Below are positions 17,577 through 27,011 of a stretch of DNA of 64,000 nucleotides, in pieces. Under the pieces are notes generated by a model, which worked only from the letters and a program-made list of their open reading frames with translations, made no database searches and was not told the origin of the DNA. The stretch covers positions 372,001 to 436,000 of the forward strand of contig NZ_CP102247.1 of assembly GCF_024599655.1 (NCBI RefSeq), given 5' to 3'. Origin of the DNA: Enterobacter asburiae (GTDB taxonomy: Bacteria > Pseudomonadota > Gammaproteobacteria > Enterobacterales > Enterobacteriaceae). The translations under genes and the position numbers were made by a program. Numbering within the stretch: position 1 is the first letter of the stretch; each line of letters begins with the position of its first letter.

Positions 17577-19228
17577 AAACAGCCCGTTATGGCTTAGCGC
17601 TTCTCGCACTGTTTATCGTTTACTACCTCATTCCGGTCGATATTCGTCTGCTCTGGCAGCCTGATGAAACGCGCTATGCGGAAATCAGCCGCGAAATGCT
17701 GGCATCCGGAGACTGGGTTGTCCCGCATTTTATGGGGCTGCGTTATTTTGAAAAACCGATTGCTGGCTACTGGATCAACAGCATCGGGCAGTTGCTGTTC
17801 GGGCACACCAACCTCGCCGTGCGCGCCGGGTCCATATTCTCCACCGGGTTAGCGGCGCTGCTGGTCATCTGGATGGCCTGGCGTCTCTGGCGAGATAAGC
17901 GGACAGCCATTTTCTCCGGTCTTATCTTCCTGACCCTGTTCCTGGTGTATGGCATCGGCACGTATGCGGTGCTGGATCCTATCATCACCCTGTGGCTGGT
18001 GGCGGCGATGTGCAGCTTCTGGCTGGCGTCACAGGCCCAAACCGTTGCCGGAAAAGCGGGTGGCTATGTGCTGCTTGGGCTGGCCTGCGGGATGGGGGTG
18101 ATGACCAAAGGCTTCCTGGCGCTGGCGGTACCGGTGATTGGCGTGCTGCCGTGGGTAATTGCCCAGAAGCGCTGGAAAGAGGTGCTGATTTTGGGCTGGC
18201 TCGCGATCCTGAGCTGCGTGCTGATTGTTCTGCCATGGGGGCTGGCTATTGCGCAGCGTGAGCCTGACTTCTGGCGTTACTTCTTCTGGGTTGAGCATAT
18301 TCAGCGTTTTGCCCAGAGCGACGCGCAGCACAAAGCCCCGTTCTGGTACTACATACCGTTCCTGATCGCGGGCAGCCTGCCGTGGCTGGCGCTTTTGCCC
18401 GGTGCGTTTCGCCTCGGCTGGAATGACCGACAAAACGCGGGTGGCGGGTTCTATCTGCTGGGTTGGGTGGTGATGCCGCTGCTGTTCTTCAGCATCGCCA
18501 AAGGCAAGCTGCCGACCTATATCCTGCCGTGCTTTGCCCCGCTGGCTATCCTGATGGCCCGCTATGCCTGCCTCGCGGCGGAGAAAGGTGCCAAAGCGTT
18601 ACGCATTAACGGCGGGATTAACCTGGCGTTTGGCGTTATCGGCGTGGTGGCGGCGCTGGTGGTCTCGCCGTGGGGACTGTCGAAGCATCCGGTCTGGACG
18701 TCGGTTGAACTGTATAAAGTCTTCTGTGCGGTGGTGGCGTTCCTTATCTGGGCGGCGGTAGGCTGGTTTACGCTCAGGCAGAGCCAGCAGCGCTGGTGGC
18801 TGGCGGCACTGTGCCCCGCAGGGCTGGCGCTGCTGATTGGTTTTGCCATTCCTAACCTGGTGGTGGATTCCAAACAGCCGCAGTCGCTGGTGGATACCGT
18901 GCGCGAGCCGCTGCAGGAGAGTCGATTCGTGCTGGCCAATAACGTTGGCGTGGCCGCGGGCCTGGCGTGGGAGCTGAAGCGCAGTGACATCACCCTGTTT
19001 GGTCAGAGCGGCGAACTGCGCTACGGGCTGGATTACCCCGATGTGAAAGATCGTTTTGTCAGTGAGGACGACTTCGCGCAGTGGCTGGCAACGCATCGCC
19101 AGCAGGGCCGCGTGTCGCTGGTGATGCTGCTCTCAAAACGCGACGATATTTCACAGGCGAATTTACCGCAGCCGGACAATCTCTATATTCAGGGGCGTCT
19201 GGCCGTGCTGGAGTATCTGCCGAAGTGA
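17573..19228 (+). CDS. arnT: ArnT, lipid A Ara4N transferase
   Basis: Integral inner-membrane glycosyltransferase (GT-C fold, related to protein O-mannosyltransferases) that transfers L-Ara4N from undecaprenyl phosphate to lipid A phosphates at the periplasmic face, lowering the negative charge and binding of polymyxin and other cationic peptides. It has 551 residues with many hydrophobic helices. The first periplasmic loop carries the conserved acidic motif [15 protein letters not shown]. The C-terminal 120 residues form a soluble domain. Its stop TGA overlaps the arnE ATG as TGATG. Confidence 0.95.
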   Translation: MKTARYGLALLALFIVYYLIPVDIRLLWQPDETRYAEISREMLASGDWVVPHFMGLRYFEKPIAGYWINSIGQLLFGHTNLAVRAGSIFSTGLAALLVIWMAWRLWRDKRTAIFSGLIFLTLFLVYGIGTYAVLDPIITLWLVAAMCSFWLASQAQTVAGKAGGYVLLGLACGMGVMTKGFLALAVPVIGVLPWVIAQKRWKEVLILGWLAILSCVLIVLPWGLAIAQREPDFWRYFFWVEHIQRFAQSDAQHKAPFWYYIPFLIAGSLPWLALLPGAFRLGWNDRQNAGGGFYLLGWVVMPLLFFSIAKGKLPTYILPCFAPLAILMARYACLAAEKGAKALRINGGINLAFGVIGVVAALVVSPWGLSKHPVWTSVELYKVFCAVVAFLIWAAVGWFTLRQSQQRWWLAALCPAGLALLIGFAIPNLVVDSKQPQSLVDTVREPLQESRFVLANNVGVAAGLAWELKRSDITLFGQSGELRYGLDYPDVKDRFVSEDDFAQWLATHRQQGRVSLVMLLSKRDDISQANLPQPDNLYIQGRLAVLEYLPK

Positions 19229-19563
19229 TGACCTGGATCTGGCTGATACTGGCAAGCCTGCTCAGCTGCGCGGGGCAGCTGTGCCAGAAACAAGCCACCC
19301 GTCCGGCGAAAGCCGGGCGGCGTGGGGCGCATATCGCGCTGTGGCTGGGTCTGGCACTGCTTGCGCTGGGCAGCGGGATGCTGGTCTGGCTGGTGGTGCT
19401 GCAACGGCTGCCCGTCGGCGTCGCCTATCCTATGCTGAGCCTCAATTTTGTCTGGGTGACGCTGGCGGCGAAGGCGTTCTGGCGTGAGAACGTCGCGCCG
19501 CATCACTGGCTGGGGGTAGGGTTCATCATTATTGGGATTATTGTGCTAGGAGGGAGCCTGTGA
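19228..19563 (+). CDS. arnE: ArnE, undecaprenyl-P-Ara4N flippase subunit
   Basis: A 111-residue membrane protein of the small multidrug resistance (EamA-like) fold with about four hydrophobic helices. With ArnF it is thought to flip undecaprenyl-phosphate-Ara4N to the periplasmic side. I chose the ATG at 19228, which gives [10 protein letters not shown] and the TGATG overlap with arnT; the frame continues upstream into arnT without meaning. It overlaps arnF by GTGA. Confidence 0.92.
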   Translation: MTWIWLILASLLSCAGQLCQKQATRPAKAGRRGAHIALWLGLALLALGSGMLVWLVVLQRLPVGVAYPMLSLNFVWVTLAAKAFWRENVAPHHWLGVGFIIIGIIVLGGSL

Positions 19564-19949
19564 AAGGCGCGTTCTGGGCCTTATGCAGCGTGCTGTTAGT
19601 CAGCGCGGCGCAGCTGTTGCTGCGCGAGGCCATGCAGGCACTGCCACCGGTCAGTGAGATCCAGGTGTTTGTTTCCGCGCTGTGGCACTTCTCGTCCGGC
19701 ACCGGTGCGCTGATGCTGGGGTTGATGGGGTACGTGGCCTCGATGGGCTGCTGGTATCTGGCGCTGCACCGTATGGCGCTCAGCAAAGCCTATGCCCTGC
19801 TGAGCCTCAGCTATATTCTGGTGTGGGGCGCCGCGATCCTGCTGCCGGGCTGGGAGGAGCGCTTCTCCTGGCACGGGCTGGTGGGCGTCGGGTTTATTAT
19901 TCTGGGTGTGTTAGTGATTTTTCTGCCCCGAACGTCCCAACGTGAATAA
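19560..19949 (+). CDS. arnF: ArnF, undecaprenyl-P-Ara4N flippase subunit
   Basis: Partner of ArnE, 129 residues, four hydrophobic helices, with the family stretch [16 protein letters not shown]. The start is GTG at 19560, overlapping the arnE stop as GTGA, with AGGAGG a few bases upstream. It is last gene of the operon. Its final 53 bases overlap the 3' end of acpT on the other strand, so there is no room for a separate terminator on either side. Confidence 0.92.
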   Translation: MKGAFWALCSVLLVSAAQLLLREAMQALPPVSEIQVFVSALWHFSSGTGALMLGLMGYVASMGCWYLALHRMALSKAYALLSLSYILVWGAAILLPGWEERFSWHGLVGVGFIILGVLVIFLPRTSQRE

Positions 19950-20514
19950 TCGACTCGTGGGTCAGGGTATAAGGGGTCGATGTGCAGACGGCAAGGCTCA
20001 GCGATCCGACCTGTAGCTGACTTACCGCGTGCGTCTGCGCGGTGCTGTCGATGCTGACAATCTGCCAGGCGCTGCCGCCACGCTGTTTCACAATCGCTTC
20101 TTTCCGCGTCCAGATGCGCCAGAACGCGGAAAGTCGTTCCTCGGGCGCTTCACGCTCCAGCTCATGATGCTCGGTCATGCTGAATACCGCATTAGCCAGC
20201 GCCTGCCAGTTCTTCCTCGGGCGAATCACTTCGATATCACAGCCGACTTCGCCTTCATCGCTCATCAGCAGGGCGATATCGTCACCGCTGTGGCTCAGGT
20301 TGAACCACAGCGGATCCCCCTTCGCAAAGGCCGGTTTGCCCTGCTCGCCGTAAATGATGTCGGGGAGCGGGCGAGGGGATAACGTTCTGGCGAGCAGCGT
20401 CCTCCCGGCCAGCCAGGAGGCCTGTCGGGCGCCCTGAGGTGCCCTGTCTGCGAGCGTTGACGCCAGCGGGTCCGCGCAAAGAGTGGAGATTTTTCCCAGT
20501 ACAAACTGGTACAT
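19897..20514 (-). CDS. acpT: AcpT, 4'-phosphopantetheinyl transferase
   Basis: Cytosolic enzyme that attaches the phosphopantetheine arm of coenzyme A to acyl carrier proteins, here most likely ApeE and ApeF. Its 205 residues carry the Sfp-type signatures GCDIEV (Asp93, Glu95) and FWRIWTRKEAIVKQRGG (Trp135, Lys138, Glu139). Long identical stretches match E. coli AcpT, which in K-12 sits next to the same yhhT locus without its carrier proteins. It follows apeR after two bases. The C-terminus is about ten residues longer than in E. coli and overlaps arnF. Confidence 0.92.
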   Translation of the reverse strand: MYQFVLGKISTLCADPLASTLADRAPQGARQASWLAGRTLLARTLSPRPLPDIIYGEQGKPAFAKGDPLWFNLSHSGDDIALLMSDEGEVGCDIEVIRPRKNWQALANAVFSMTEHHELEREAPEERLSAFWRIWTRKEAIVKQRGGSAWQIVSIDSTAQTHAVSQLQVGSLSLAVCTSTPYTLTHESIIHVGTFGAEKSLTHPE

Positions 20515-20516
20515 AG

Positions 20517-21746
20517 TTACGCCCAGCGTTTAATGATAATCGAGGTGTTGATGCCGCCAAACGCGAAGTTATTGCTCTGCAGATACTCGCAGTCAATCTG
20601 ACGGGCTTCTCCCATAATATAATCTAAAGCACCGCATTGCTCATCCGGCTGCGTTAAATTGAGCGTCGGGGCAAACCAGCCTTCACGCATCATCTGCAAA
20701 CTCATCCACGCTTCCAGCGCGCCGCAAGCCCCTAACGTATGGCCAAAATAGCTCTTCAGCGAGGAAACCGGCACGTTGTCACCATAGATAGCCGCGGTGG
20801 CCAGGCTTTCGGCGATATCACCGCGATCGGTGGCGGTACCGTGTGCGGAGATATACCCCATATCCAGGGCGCTTAATCCCGCCATGGCCAGCGACTGCTC
20901 CATGCAAATCTGCATGGTTTCACGCTGAGGCTGGGTGATATGGGCCGCGTCACAGTTAGTGGCAAAGCCCACGATTTCGCCGTAGATCGTGGCCCCGCGC
21001 GCTTTGGCATGCTCCAGTTCTTCGAGGATCAGGGTACCCGCACCTTCCCCAATCACCAGGCCATCGCGCTGCGTATCAAATGGCGATGGGGTGTGTTTAG
21101 GCGCGTCATTGCGCTGGCTGGTGGCGAACAGCGTATCAAATACCGCCGCTTCAGATGGACACAGCTCCTCCGCGCCCCCCGCGACCATCACGGTCTGATA
21201 CCCGTGGCGAATCGCCTCCCAGGCGTAGCCAATCGCCTGGCTGCCGGAGGTACAGGCGCTCGACGTCGGGATGACGCGGCCGCGTAACCCAAAGAACAGG
21301 CCAGTATTCACCGCGGTCGTGTGCGGCATCATCTGGACGTAGGTTGTCCCGGTGATGTTATTGGTGTGCTTTTCGGTGAGCATGGTCGCGAATTCGCTGA
21401 CCGGTCCGGTACTGCCCGTGGATGAGCCATAGGCGATACCCGTTTGCCCGTTGGTGAGCACCGCTTCGCCAATCAGTCCCGCCTGCTCCAGCGCCAGCTC
21501 GGTGGCGCGGGTCGACATCAACGACACGCGGCCCATGGCGCGAATGCGCTTGCGGGTATAGTGTTCCGGCAGCGTGAAATCGTCGATCGGCGCGCCCAGC
21601 AGGGTGTGCAGGCCATCATACACCTGCCATTCCGGCATTTTACGCACCGCGTTTTCATACGCCAGCAGCCTGCTGGAAACGGATTGCCAGTTTTCGCCAA
21701 AGGCGGTCACGCCGCCCATGCCCGTAATCACCACGCGACGCGTCAT
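20517..21746 (-). CDS. apeR: ApeR, beta-ketoacyl-ACP synthase of the aryl polyene pathway
   Basis: FabF-type condensing enzyme, 409 residues. The active-site Cys165 is in SSACTSGSQA and the two histidines lie in SAHGTATDRGD and SYFGHTLGACG, so it should be catalytically competent. In characterised aryl polyene clusters one ketosynthase (ApeO) extends the chain with ApeC, and ApeR is thought to act at the initial condensation or as a second elongating enzyme; which applies here cannot be read. It overlaps apeQ by ATGA and is two bases from acpT. Confidence 0.88.
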   Translation of the reverse strand: MTRRVVITGMGGVTAFGENWQSVSSRLLAYENAVRKMPEWQVYDGLHTLLGAPIDDFTLPEHYTRKRIRAMGRVSLMSTRATELALEQAGLIGEAVLTNGQTGIAYGSSTGSTGPVSEFATMLTEKHTNNITGTTYVQMMPHTTAVNTGLFFGLRGRVIPTSSACTSGSQAIGYAWEAIRHGYQTVMVAGGAEELCPSEAAVFDTLFATSQRNDAPKHTPSPFDTQRDGLVIGEGAGTLILEELEHAKARGATIYGEIVGFATNCDAAHITQPQRETMQICMEQSLAMAGLSALDMGYISAHGTATDRGDIAESLATAAIYGDNVPVSSLKSYFGHTLGACGALEAWMSLQMMREGWFAPTLNLTQPDEQCGALDYIMGEARQIDCEYLQSNNFAFGGINTSIIIKRWA

Positions 21747-22474
21747 AGCATTCCTCCGTTAATGGAAATGACCTGGCGGGTGACGTACCCCGCAATATCT
21801 GACATCAGATAGCTTGCCAGCCCGGCGACTTCCTCAGCCTGGCCCATACGTTTCATTGGAATGATGGACATCGCCTCTTTCAGCGCGGCCTCTTCCATCT
21901 CAATCATGCCGGTATCAATCAGCCCCGGGGCAATACAGTTCACGGTGATTTTGCGTTTTGCCAGCTCGATCGCCAGCGCTTTGGTGGCGCCGATAATGCC
22001 CGCTTTCGCCGCGCTGTAGTTCACCTGACCGCGGTTGCCCATCACGCCGGACACGGACGATAAGGTGATAATGCGCCCCCCTTTACGGGTGCCAATCATC
22101 GGCATAACGCAGGGGTGAATGACGTTATAAAAACTGTCGAGATTGGTGTGGATAACGCTGTCCCAGTCGTCTTCACTCAGTGCCGGAAAGGCGCCGTCGC
22201 GCGTAATCCCGGCGTTACTGACCACGCCATACCATGCGCCATGGGCTTCAATTTCCTGCTCCAGCACCTCGCGGCACTGTTCGCGGTTGCCCACATCAAA
22301 GGCGAGTAAACGACCGTTGCCACCCGCCTGCGTGATGGCGTCCAGCGTCTCCTGCGCGCCTGCGGCATCACGATGGTAATGCACGCCTACGGTAAACCCG
22401 TCGGCGGCAAGCTGGCGGGCGATGGCGCGCCCTATGCCTTTGCTGGCCCCTGTGACCAGTACGGAACGACTCAT
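21743..22474 (-). CDS. apeQ: ApeQ, 3-oxoacyl-ACP reductase
   Basis: FabG-type short-chain reductase, 243 residues, which reduces the keto group formed after each condensation in polyene growth, using NADPH. The cofactor motif TGASKGIG (about residues 8-15), the SSVSG serine and YSAAKAG (Tyr/Lys) are intact. It overlaps apeP and apeR by ATGA, as is usual in this operon. Confidence 0.9.
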   Translation of the reverse strand: MSRSVLVTGASKGIGRAIARQLAADGFTVGVHYHRDAAGAQETLDAITQAGGNGRLLAFDVGNREQCREVLEQEIEAHGAWYGVVSNAGITRDGAFPALSEDDWDSVIHTNLDSFYNVIHPCVMPMIGTRKGGRIITLSSVSGVMGNRGQVNYSAAKAGIIGATKALAIELAKRKITVNCIAPGLIDTGMIEMEEAALKEAMSIIPMKRMGQAEEVAGLASYLMSDIAGYVTRQVISINGGML

Positions 22475-22944
22475 GCGTTAGATCCCTGATTAAAAAGCGA
22501 TGTTAATTCTTCTGCGCTCGGCTGGAAGGTGTTGACCCGGCCCGTGGCCAGCGTCTCTTCATCTGCGGAAATCGCGCATTCAAAACTGCCGAAGCGTTCG
22601 TCCTGCATCAGCAGTTTTACGGTGATGTCCAGCGTCAGCCCCTGCGTAAAACGCCCGCTGGCGCAGATCAGCTCGCGCGCGCCGAGCACCATGCCCAGCG
22701 CAATATGATCCTGCCCCTGCTGCTGGCGATGCCAGCCCGACCAGACGCCGACGGTCTGCGCCATCAGCTCGAGCGCGTACCAGCCCGGCAGGTCGCCATC
22801 GGCATTCAGAAACGGTGCCAGGACGCTTTGCCTGTTGACCGCGACGCGGCAAACCGCCGTGTCGTCCGTGACGCACTCAACGGACGCCAGCAGCATCATT
22901 GGCGCATCGTGCGGCAAATAGTCGACGGGTAATAAGTAGCTCAT
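22471..22944 (-). CDS. apeP: ApeP, hotdog-fold dehydratase
   Basis: A 157-residue protein of the 3-hydroxyacyl-ACP dehydratase-like hotdog family. In aryl polyene synthesis it works together with ApeI to form the conjugated double bonds. The stretch LPHDAPMMLL near the N-terminus and the WYALELMAQT helix fit the FabA/FabZ-type fold. The proposed catalytic His is in LPHDAP, and the Glu of ALELMAQ sits where FabZ has its acid. ATGA overlaps with both neighbours. Confidence 0.85.
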   Translation of the reverse strand: MSYLLPVDYLPHDAPMMLLASVECVTDDTAVCRVAVNRQSVLAPFLNADGDLPGWYALELMAQTVGVWSGWHRQQQGQDHIALGMVLGARELICASGRFTQGLTLDITVKLLMQDERFGSFECAISADEETLATGRVNTFQPSAEELTSLFNQGSNA

Positions 22945-24110
22945 GACGCTCTCCCCAGCAGAATACTGGCGTTATTGCCGCCAAACGCGAACGAGTTAGA
23001 CAAAATGAACGGCTTTTTCAGGGCGGCGCGCTGGTGCAGCAGGCCGCACGGCGCCAGCGTGTCGTCCGGTGCGTAGCGGGCGAAGTCCTGCGGCGGCAAG
23101 GGCAGATCGCGCGTCAGGATCAGCCAGCTCAGGGCCGCTTCGGTAATACCGGCAGCGCCCAACGTATGGCCGGTAAGGTGTTTGGTTGAGCTGCAGGGCA
23201 CGCTTTCCCCGAAGAGATCGTGTACCACCTGCGATTCAATCTGATCGTTGAGCGGCGTGGCCGTGCCGTGCAGGTTGATGTAGCCGATATCTTGCGGCTG
23301 CATGCCCGCTTCGTTAAGCGCCTGAGCGATAGCCCTTATCGCCCCTTCGCCCTGCGGATGCGGAGCGGAAATATGGTAAGCATCGCTGGATTCGCCCGTC
23401 CCGAGCAGCGCCACGTCGGCGGGCTCACGGCTCAGCACCATCAGCGCGGCGGCTTCACCGATGGTGATCCCCCGACGGTCGCGGCCGAACGGCTCGCAGA
23501 GCGTAGGGGAGAAGGATTCAAGGCTGTTAAAACCGTTGACGGGCATTCGGCTCAGGGTATCTGCTCCGCCGACAATGGCGATATCCACCAGCCCGGCTTC
23601 GATCAGGCGCTTGCCGCCGATCATCGCCCGCGCGCTGGAAGAGCAGGCCGTCGAGATCGTATAGGCCGGGCCTTCGAGCTGAAGCCAGTTGGCAAGGAAG
23701 CGGGACGGATCGCCCAGCTCCTGCTGCGGATACTGCCAGGGCGTGCTGGTCTCGCCGTCGGTCATGCGCCTAACGTGCTCATCGCCTTCATCCAGCCCGG
23801 AGGTGCTGGTTCCCAGCACCACGGCCACGCGGTCTCGGCCGACGCGGGCGATGGCCTCGTCAACGGTCGACTGAATCTGTGCCAGCGCGGCCAGCAGCAG
23901 CTGGTTGTTGCGGGTGCGGTGTGCGGACAAGGTGTCCGGGATGGTCGGCAGCTCGCCTTCCACGCCGCCCAGTACGGCTTCGGGTGAACCCTGCAGCCAG
24001 CCGGTCCGGGCGTGCATCCCCGGCGCCACGCCAGCCGTCAGGTTCTCGGCAATCTCGTCAGGCGAGTTGCCCAGCGCGTTGACCATGCCAACAGCGGAAA
24101 TATAAATCAT
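22941..24110 (-). CDS. apeO: ApeO, beta-ketoacyl-ACP synthase
   Basis: FabF-type condensing enzyme, 389 residues, with Cys156 in ISTACSSSARA and histidines in NLHGTATPLND and LTGHTLGAAGI. It is the main elongating ketosynthase in aryl polyene systems and is thought to pair with the Cys-less ApeC. I chose the ATG at 24110, one base after the apeN stop, because it gives a standard ketosynthase N-terminus (MIYISAVGMVNALG). The open frame upstream to 24206 encodes unrelated residues. It overlaps apeP by ATGA. Confidence 0.9.
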   Translation of the reverse strand: MIYISAVGMVNALGNSPDEIAENLTAGVAPGMHARTGWLQGSPEAVLGGVEGELPTIPDTLSAHRTRNNQLLLAALAQIQSTVDEAIARVGRDRVAVVLGTSTSGLDEGDEHVRRMTDGETSTPWQYPQQELGDPSRFLANWLQLEGPAYTISTACSSSARAMIGGKRLIEAGLVDIAIVGGADTLSRMPVNGFNSLESFSPTLCEPFGRDRRGITIGEAAALMVLSREPADVALLGTGESSDAYHISAPHPQGEGAIRAIAQALNEAGMQPQDIGYINLHGTATPLNDQIESQVVHDLFGESVPCSSTKHLTGHTLGAAGITEAALSWLILTRDLPLPPQDFARYAPDDTLAPCGLLHQRAALKKPFILSNSFAFGGNNASILLGRAS

Positions 24111-24111
24111 C

Positions 24112-24690
24112 TCAGTCACCCAGATATTGAATGGTGATGTGGTATTTGAATACGTGCTGCTCGATGCTGATCGGTTCGCGCTTGCCCTTGCGCTGCAGGT
24201 AGACAATCTCCGTCACCAGCTTGCCGCTGGCGTTGCGCAGCTCGCGTCGATCGCCATTGTCCGTTAACGTCCAGCCCTTGGGCAACTGTGGCTGCCAGGC
24301 GCTAATCGGCCAGTGGCTGAGCATCACGTCGGCCAGCACCTGGCTGGCTGGCGGCAGCTGCGGCACGACGATCGACTGCTCGGTATGAATACCGGTCTCA
24401 TCGTACGTCGCCAGGAACAGGCGAATGCCCACGGAAGAGAGCCCGGCCAGCGTCACCTTATGCGCATCCGCGTTGAGCATCACCAGCAGAGACTGCGTTT
24501 GTCCGTTAAAGCTGCCGGTCAGCAGCTGTTGGGAGCTGACCGCCGGGCTAATGCCGGGTGGCGGGAGCGTAACTTTAGTTCCCGGCTGGAGCCAGGCCTG
24601 GGGACGCGTCTCTTTGGTATCGGTCGAATGGCTGCAGCCTGCCAGCAGCAGCGCCGCGGCCAGCGCGGCGGCGCGGTAAAAAGCGTTCAT
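24112..24690 (-). CDS. apeN: ApeN, DUF3261 lipoprotein
   Basis: A 192-residue predicted lipoprotein. Residues 1-19 form a signal peptide ending in the lipobox LLAGC, with Cys19 as the lipidated residue. The remainder matches the DUF3261 type found in aryl polyene clusters and in related fatty-acid-like clusters. By position between the MMPL exporter and the ketosynthase it likely helps move the product to the outer membrane. The biochemical role is unknown. ATGA overlap with apeM. Confidence 0.82.
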   Translation of the reverse strand: MNAFYRAAALAAALLLAGCSHSTDTKETRPQAWLQPGTKVTLPPPGISPAVSSQQLLTGSFNGQTQSLLVMLNADAHKVTLAGLSSVGIRLFLATYDETGIHTEQSIVVPQLPPASQVLADVMLSHWPISAWQPQLPKGWTLTDNGDRRELRNASGKLVTEIVYLQRKGKREPISIEQHVFKYHITIQYLGD

Positions 24691-27011
24691 TTACGTTTTC
24701 TCTCTTTCTTATCCGGCATCGCCAGCGGAGCCAGCAGGAAGGCGGTAAAAATACCGCTCACCAGCACGATACCAAAGCTGCTGATGGCCTGGGTGGCGCT
24801 GAAGACGAGCATGCCCAGCGTGAGCAGCGTGGTCATCATGGCCAGCGTAATCGCCAGCATTGAGGTCAGCGGCGTACCGCGCGGGTTGCTGAAAAACAGC
24901 GTGTAGTTAATGCCGATGCCGAGCACCAGAACCAGCGCCAGCAGTGAAAACAGGTTCACCGGGTGGCCCGTTGCGGCCAGGACCGCCAGCCCGCAGCTCA
25001 GCGACAGCACGGACGGCACCAGGCTTATCAGCCCTTTACGCCAGCCGAGGCGCAGCATTGCCCCGCAGGCAATCACCGCCAGCGCGGCAAACAGTAGCCC
25101 CGTCAGCAGCGTGCGATAGAGGGCAAACAGGCTGTCAAAGCTGGCTTTGCGATCGACCCAGACGACGCCGTCATGGCGCGCGGCAAGTTCACCGAGATGC
25201 GCGCTATTTTTCGCGCCGTCCACCGGCACTAGCACGCCGCTTTCCCCGTCGGGCAGGGTCAGCCAGAGCAGACGCCAGCCTTCGCTGGCCGGGCTTTTCA
25301 GCCACGCGTCCACGCTGACCGGCATGGCGTCGAGATTCGGGGATACGGCGTTAAGCCCGGCGCTTTTCAGCACGTTCGTTACCGCAGGGGCAGCGTCGCG
25401 CAGCAGCGTAAGATCGCTTTTCTGGCGGGCCAGCGAGTTCAGCGGCAGGGTACGCCAGCGGACAATCTCTCCCGCTTTTTGCGCCTGTGCGAGCGCCGGG
25501 GTAAAGGCTTCCAGACGCTCCAGCGTTTGCTGAGGCGAGGCGCCATGAACCACAAACCATTTCTGATCGACGCTCTGTCCGGTCAGGGCGGTAATGGCCT
25601 TCTCCTGCGCCAGAATATCCTTCGGCAGGGCCTGCAGCTGGGCGATGTCGTCGTCCACCCTCAGGGTGCTCATCCCCACGGCGGAGAGCAGCGCCAGCGC
25701 GACGGGCAGACCAACGGACAGTTTTTTATTGCGTCGCCAGGCGGCCAGCCAGCGCAGCATCAGGACCATCAGCGGGACCGGGCGCACCGGTAAACCCCGG
25801 CACAGCCACGGATGCCAGAAAATCACCGTCAGGCAGGAGGCGCTCAGCCCCACGGCGGCGAATACCGCCATCTGGCGGATCCCGGGGAAGGGGGCCAGCA
25901 TCATTATCAGGTAGGCGGCGACGGTCGTCAGCAGCGCCAGCAGCAGCGCATTGCGCACTTTCGCCAGGCTTTGCCAGGGAGAGTGCTCCGCGCCGTGTAC
26001 CATCCGTTCGGTCAGGTAGTAGAGCGTATAGTCGGCTGAAATACCGATGATGCTCATGCTCATCACCAGCGTCATCAGGTGCAGTTCGCCAAAGAGCAGC
26101 AGCGTCACCACCGTGCCCGCCAGCGCGCCGATGGCAATCGAGAGCACGCTCAGCAGCAGCGGGCGCAGAGAGCGGAATACCGCCACGATGAGCAGGAACA
26201 CGCCAAGCAGGGTGGCGATGCCCAGCGTCGAGACGTCGCGTTTGGCCTGCTGGCTGGCGTAATCGCTGTAGAATACCGTCCCGCGCGAAAGCAGCTGTGC
26301 CTGAGGGTAACGAGCTTTTAGCGTCTCCTGCAGCGCGTTAAGCGTCGTCACCAGCCGGTGGGTCTGCTGCATATCAAATGACGATCCTGCCAGCTCGCCG
26401 TGAAGCAGATACCAGTAGTTTCCCGCCTCATCTTTTGTGACCAGCCAGCCGTCCATCAGCCGCAGCTTCTGGCCGTTTTGCGCCAGAGCGAGCTGGGAGC
26501 CGCGCATCAGCATCAGGGGATCGTTTTGCAGCTCTTTGCCGCTGACGCCGGAAAAGGCCGAATAGAGCTGAGATAAAATCCACTGCGCCTGTGCTTCTCC
26601 GCCGTTTTGCAGGCGGGCGCGGGTGGCGGGATCGATCAGGCCATTTCGGTGCTGCCAGAAGAATTCTCCCCAGGCCTTTTGCCCGGCGGCGTCCATCGGG
26701 CCTTTGACCTTGCTGAGCGCGTCGCTGCTTTGCAGCAGCGCCAGCCACTGCTGCGCCACGTGCGGATCCGGCTCTTTGCCGGGGCTGACCAGCCAGACCA
26801 GCTGGCGGTCGAGACGCTGCATAAATCCGTCGTTGAGCGCTGGCGGGATCGCCCCCAGCGTCTGTTTCGGCAGCATGGCCAGCACGCTGCTGTTCAGACG
26901 CGCGCCGGGCAGCAGCGACAGCAGCACGCCCAGCAGAATCAGGCATAGCGTGGCCCACAGCAGCGCCGGGCGCAGGGATTTACGGTGCGGCAAAGCGTTG
27001 GCGTTCGTCAT
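24687..27011 (-). CDS. apeM: ApeM, MMPL/RND-type exporter
   Basis: A 774-residue inner-membrane protein of the MMPL (mycobacterial membrane protein large, RND-like) family. One N-terminal helix is followed by a large periplasmic domain (about residues 40-250), a block of helices, a second periplasmic domain and a second block of helices, which is the usual internal duplication. The helix stretch GISADYTLYYLTE in the first half and GIGINYTLFFSN in the second mark the repeats. It is presumed to extract the polyene lipid from the inner membrane. The start overlaps apeL by 32 bases. Confidence 0.86.
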   Translation of the reverse strand: MTNANALPHRKSLRPALLWATLCLILLGVLLSLLPGARLNSSVLAMLPKQTLGAIPPALNDGFMQRLDRQLVWLVSPGKEPDPHVAQQWLALLQSSDALSKVKGPMDAAGQKAWGEFFWQHRNGLIDPATRARLQNGGEAQAQWILSQLYSAFSGVSGKELQNDPLMLMRGSQLALAQNGQKLRLMDGWLVTKDEAGNYWYLLHGELAGSSFDMQQTHRLVTTLNALQETLKARYPQAQLLSRGTVFYSDYASQQAKRDVSTLGIATLLGVFLLIVAVFRSLRPLLLSVLSIAIGALAGTVVTLLLFGELHLMTLVMSMSIIGISADYTLYYLTERMVHGAEHSPWQSLAKVRNALLLALLTTVAAYLIMMLAPFPGIRQMAVFAAVGLSASCLTVIFWHPWLCRGLPVRPVPLMVLMLRWLAAWRRNKKLSVGLPVALALLSAVGMSTLRVDDDIAQLQALPKDILAQEKAITALTGQSVDQKWFVVHGASPQQTLERLEAFTPALAQAQKAGEIVRWRTLPLNSLARQKSDLTLLRDAAPAVTNVLKSAGLNAVSPNLDAMPVSVDAWLKSPASEGWRLLWLTLPDGESGVLVPVDGAKNSAHLGELAARHDGVVWVDRKASFDSLFALYRTLLTGLLFAALAVIACGAMLRLGWRKGLISLVPSVLSLSCGLAVLAATGHPVNLFSLLALVLVLGIGINYTLFFSNPRGTPLTSMLAITLAMMTTLLTLGMLVFSATQAISSFGIVLVSGIFTAFLLAPLAMPDKKERKRK

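Noticed and set aside
24111..24206. Longer N-terminus for ApeO
   Set aside because: The 32 extra residues are unlike any ketosynthase start and lie within apeN coding sequence; the ATG one base after the apeN stop is the better start.
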